Part shown: positions 14,714 through 17,095 of the stretch, one piece after another | Layout: every line of letters begins with the position of its first letter | Numbering within the stretch: position 1 is the first letter of the stretch | From: Anaerolineaceae bacterium | GTDB taxonomy: Bacteria; Chloroflexota; Anaerolineae; Anaerolineales; Villigracilaceae | Assembly (NCBI GenBank): GCA_022181005.1 | Contig: BQMV01000010.1 | Location: 1-17,095, forward strand | Direction of reading: 5' to 3' | DNA: 17,095 bases | Program-made: the position numbers and the translations under genes | The notes under the pieces: model-generated | What the model saw: the letters and a program-made list of their open reading frames with translations, nothing else | Database searches by the model: none | What the model was told of the DNA's origin: nothing

Positions 14714-16474
14714 CTACTCCGCGCTTGTTCCGGCGTCGAGATGGTGCAGCTCGCGCTGGGTGGTTTTCGAGGGCCAGAGCCCTTCTGGTTTGGCGAGCAT
14801 CATGATGATCAACGTCGCGCCGTAAAGCAAGTAGCGGAATTCAGATACTTCGCGCAACAGTTCCGGAAGCCCGATGAGGGCGATCGCGCCTACGATCACG
14901 CCCGGAATGCTTCCCATGCCGCCGACGATGATAAGCGACGCTACGTTAATGGAGACAATCAACTGCATACTGGTCGCGAAAATGGAGCCGATCAATGTCG
15001 CGAAGATTGCGCCGCCCAGTCCAGCCATTGCCGCGCCGAGCATGTAGGCGAGCAGTTTTGTTTGGATCAGATTAACGCCCAACGCTTCGGCTACGTCTTC
15101 GTCTTCGCGTATCGCCATCCAAGCGCGTCCCAGCCGTGATTCGCGTAAACGCCAGGAGACGAAAGCGATTAAGATGGCGCTGGCGACGGCGATGTAGTAG
15201 ATGCTCTGCGGGGTGCCAAGTTCGATGCCCGGTTTCGCGGCGTCGAATAGACTGTAGCAAACGCGCGGAACGTCAACTTTGGTAAATTCTCCCAGGACGC
15301 CGATACAAGGTTTCTGGATGCCGATAATGCCTTGTGGTCCGCCGAAGTATTTGGCGAGGAAGTCGGAGCCTGCCAAGAGGCGGACAATTTCGCCGAATCC
15401 CAGCGTTGCGATAGCGAGATAATCTCCGCGCACGCCTAAGACGGGCAAGCCAAGCGTGAACCCAGCCGCCATTGCCACTAAGACGGCGAGAGGAATGGCA
15501 GCCCAGAAAGAGATATGTTGCAGTCCGTATTGCCCGTAAGAGGTCAGCAGCCCGACCGTGTATGCGCCGATGGCGTAGAATGCCACAAAGCCGAGGTCGA
15601 GTAAGCCCGCAAAGCCGAGGGTGATGTTCAGCCCTAACCCCATGAGGATGAAGAGCGCGACGATCACGATCACTTGCGCGATGAAGGCGCCGGAAACCAG
15701 CGGCAATCCCAGCGCTATGAACGCGATTACGGCGAAGGCAATAACCCGCAAGCCAATTTGCCCTCCTTTAGGCAGGTTGGCAACGTCGGTTTTGATTGCC
15801 TGCCCTTTTGCCGACCAGAAAGCGGAAATGGCGGCTACTAGCGCAAAGAAGATGGCTGCGCCGGGGCGCGTCATGCCGGTTTGACTGAAGAGATATTTAG
15901 CCGTCTTTTCCCAGAAGCCGCTTTGATTAATCATCACAACGCGGAATAAGCCGGAGAACAGCGCCATAAAGAAGATGAAGAGTATGGCGTGAAAGAGCGG
16001 ACGGCGGACGGCGTTTGGCAGAGATAGAGAGAGCGCGCCGAGCAAGCCCGAAACAGCGCCAGCGGCTGACAATATCCATACGCCGCTTACGCCTTGATTG
16101 AGCGTGAGCATGCTGTATAAGCCGGGCGAAGCGTTTAAGAAGACGGTGCGGATGTTAATTTTCGCGCCGATGATAACGAAGAGAGTGAGAATCGCGGCTG
16201 AGAAAAAACCCGCGACGAGACCAGCGGCTGCTTGAGAGGCGGCGTTGGGTTTGTCCAGCAAGGCGGCGGCTCGGCGGGCGGCGAGTAAACCGCTTGCCAC
16301 GCTGATTGCTAGCAAGACGAATTGTCCGAGCGTCATGGTTTTTTCGACCACGTCGCGTTTGCTGAAAACTTCCGCCATGCCGACTAGAGAAATGAAGAGG
16401 GCGACCGCTCCGCCTAGAAGTCCAATTTTGATGGCAGCCCAAAGGAAATTTTCTTTATCTGTGTTGTTCATCAT
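14714..16474 (-). CDS. livM: Branched-chain amino acid ABC transporter permease LivM, long form
   Basis: Membrane permease of the importer. The conserved LivM core covers about residues 245-570: FILMGLGLNITLGFAGLLDL, LGVRGDYLAIATLGFGEIVR, the cytoplasmic coupling loop RLGRAWMAIREDEDVAEALG, and GGMGSIPGVIVGA near the end. At 586 residues it is longer than typical LivM (about 300-425). The extra ~240 N-terminal residues hold about five or six more hydrophobic segments with no domain I recognise, somewhat like the shorter N-terminal extension of enteric LivM. The frame is continuous across the joint. ATGATG starts two bases after the livH stop, with only a weak ribosome binding site, so translation is likely coupled to livH. 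Confidence 0.95.
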   Translation of the reverse strand: MMNNTDKENFLWAAIKIGLLGGAVALFISLVGMAEVFSKRDVVEKTMTLGQFVLLAISVASGLLAARRAAALLDKPNAASQAAAGLVAGFFSAAILTLFVIIGAKINIRTVFLNASPGLYSMLTLNQGVSGVWILSAAGAVSGLLGALSLSLPNAVRRPLFHAILFIFFMALFSGLFRVVMINQSGFWEKTAKYLFSQTGMTRPGAAIFFALVAAISAFWSAKGQAIKTDVANLPKGGQIGLRVIAFAVIAFIALGLPLVSGAFIAQVIVIVALFILMGLGLNITLGFAGLLDLGFVAFYAIGAYTVGLLTSYGQYGLQHISFWAAIPLAVLVAMAAGFTLGLPVLGVRGDYLAIATLGFGEIVRLLAGSDFLAKYFGGPQGIIGIQKPCIGVLGEFTKVDVPRVCYSLFDAAKPGIELGTPQSIYYIAVASAILIAFVSWRLRESRLGRAWMAIREDEDVAEALGVNLIQTKLLAYMLGAAMAGLGGAIFATLIGSIFATSMQLIVSINVASLIIVGGMGSIPGVIVGAIALIGLPELLREVSEFRYLLYGATLIIMMLAKPEGLWPSKTTQRELHHLDAGTSAE

Positions 16475-16476
16475 CG

Positions 16477-17095
16477 TTAGGCTTTCTGTTTTGTTAATCG
16501 TTCGCCGAGGATGCCGGACGGGCGGAAGAGCAGGATCATCACCAGCATAGTATAGGCGATCACGTCTTTAAGTTGATACGGGCGGATAATGCCAAGTCCT
16601 TCGAGGAAGAGCGACGGTCCAACCGATTCGAACACGCCAAGCACCAAGCCGCCGACCATTGCGCCGGGGATGTTGCCGATGCCGCCTAATACAGCCGCCG
16701 TAAACGCTTTGATGCCGGGGGTAAAACCCATGAACCAGTCAATTTGACGGTACACGAGCGAGAAGAGAACGCCCGCCGCTCCCGCCATTGCCGCGCCGAT
16801 CGCAAAAGTGGAGACGATGGTCTTGTTGACGTCTATGCCCATGAGCGCGGCGGTGTCTTGATTTTCCGATACTGCCCGCATGGCTTTGCCGACCTTGGTG
16901 TACATGACGAGAGTGTACAGAAGCGCCATCATGATGCCGGCGGCGACCATTACGACGATATGAACTTTAAGAATGCCAATTCCTAAGACGACCCATTCGC
17001 CTTCCAGCGCGCTGATGGGAGGGTAAGCATATTTTCCAGGTCCAAAGATGCCGCGGAAGGAATATTCCAAAAAGAAAGACGCCCCGATCGCGCTG
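16477..17095 (-). CDS. livH: Branched-chain amino acid ABC transporter permease LivH, partial (N-terminus off window)
   Basis: The first permease of the importer. The frame runs off the right edge, and translation enters as SAIGASFFLEYSFRG, a normal internal LivH stretch. The visible ~206 residues include the coupling loop TKVGKAMRAVSENQDTAALM, GIDVNKTIVSTFAIGAAMAG, and the conserved KAFTAAVLGGIGNIPGAMVG before the last membrane segments. It ends FRPSGILGERLTKQKA. About a third of the protein is missing. A TTG at 17070 could be mistaken for a start but lies inside the family alignment. The solute-binding gene livK is not seen and may lie upstream. Confidence 0.96.
   Translation of the reverse strand, partial: SAIGASFFLEYSFRGIFGPGKYAYPPISALEGEWVVLGIGILKVHIVVMVAAGIMMALLYTLVMYTKVGKAMRAVSENQDTAALMGIDVNKTIVSTFAIGAAMAGAAGVLFSLVYRQIDWFMGFTPGIKAFTAAVLGGIGNIPGAMVGGLVLGVFESVGPSLFLEGLGIIRPYQLKDVIAYTMLVMILLFRPSGILGERLTKQKA

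Noticed and set aside
13884..17095. Urea or other UrtBCDE-type importer instead of liv
   Set aside because: Both share the fold, but no urease or urea-type neighbour is seen and gene order is livHMGF. The ligand is still not proven.
1..17095. CRISPR arrays, tRNA or rRNA genes, insertion-sequence transposases
   Set aside because: No regularly spaced repeats, tRNA-like or rRNA sequence, or transposase motifs were noticed by eye on either strand.

Overview
The window looks like a chromosomal segment of a Chloroflexota bacterium, probably class Anaerolineae. This is an inference from the protein style, the rpsO-pnp and liv operons, the long LivM and the many short intergenic palindromes; no rRNA or marker tree is available. 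Most of it is moderately GC-rich, but the first ~640 bases are strikingly AT-rich and look foreign.

Layout. (1) 1-1778: an EcoRI-family adenine methyltransferase (partial, leftward) diverges from an integron-type tyrosine recombinase, IntI (rightward). The shared spacer holds mirror-image -10 elements and a near-consensus core site, so this reads as the intI/attI end of an integron with a methylase as its first cassette. (2) 1824-4688: a hairpin terminator, then rpsO-pnp on the minus strand with a structured rpsO-pnp spacer and a clear extended -10 promoter before rpsO. (3) 4723-7556, plus strand: a bacterial-microcompartment (BMC) operon of RpiB with a targeting-peptide-like N-terminus, DeoC with an N-terminal helix and Cys cluster, three different BMC-P (EutN/CcmL) vertex proteins, and a small CxxC protein between the first two of them. 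It fits the sugar-phosphate-utilising class of BMC. No hexameric BMC-H or BMC-T shell protein and no aldehyde dehydrogenase is present in the window. (4) 7557-7867: a gene-free stretch with a long MITE-like palindrome and a terminator. (5) 7892-13069, minus strand: an ornithine cyclodeaminase/mu-crystallin family enzyme, CinA with a degraded C-terminal domain, an M14 zinc carboxypeptidase, and an MTA/SAH deaminase fused to a CYTH domain. The last three are tightly packed. (6) 13114-17095, minus strand: a strong terminator and livHMGF, a branched-chain amino acid ABC importer whose livH runs off the right edge.

How the genes work together. RpiB and DeoC point to pentose- and deoxypentose-phosphate catabolism inside a protein shell. 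DeoC would release acetaldehyde, the volatile intermediate such shells contain. The hexamers and downstream enzymes must be encoded elsewhere if the compartment is functional. The BMC operon promoter places transcription start almost on the rpiB start codon, suggesting a leaderless mRNA.
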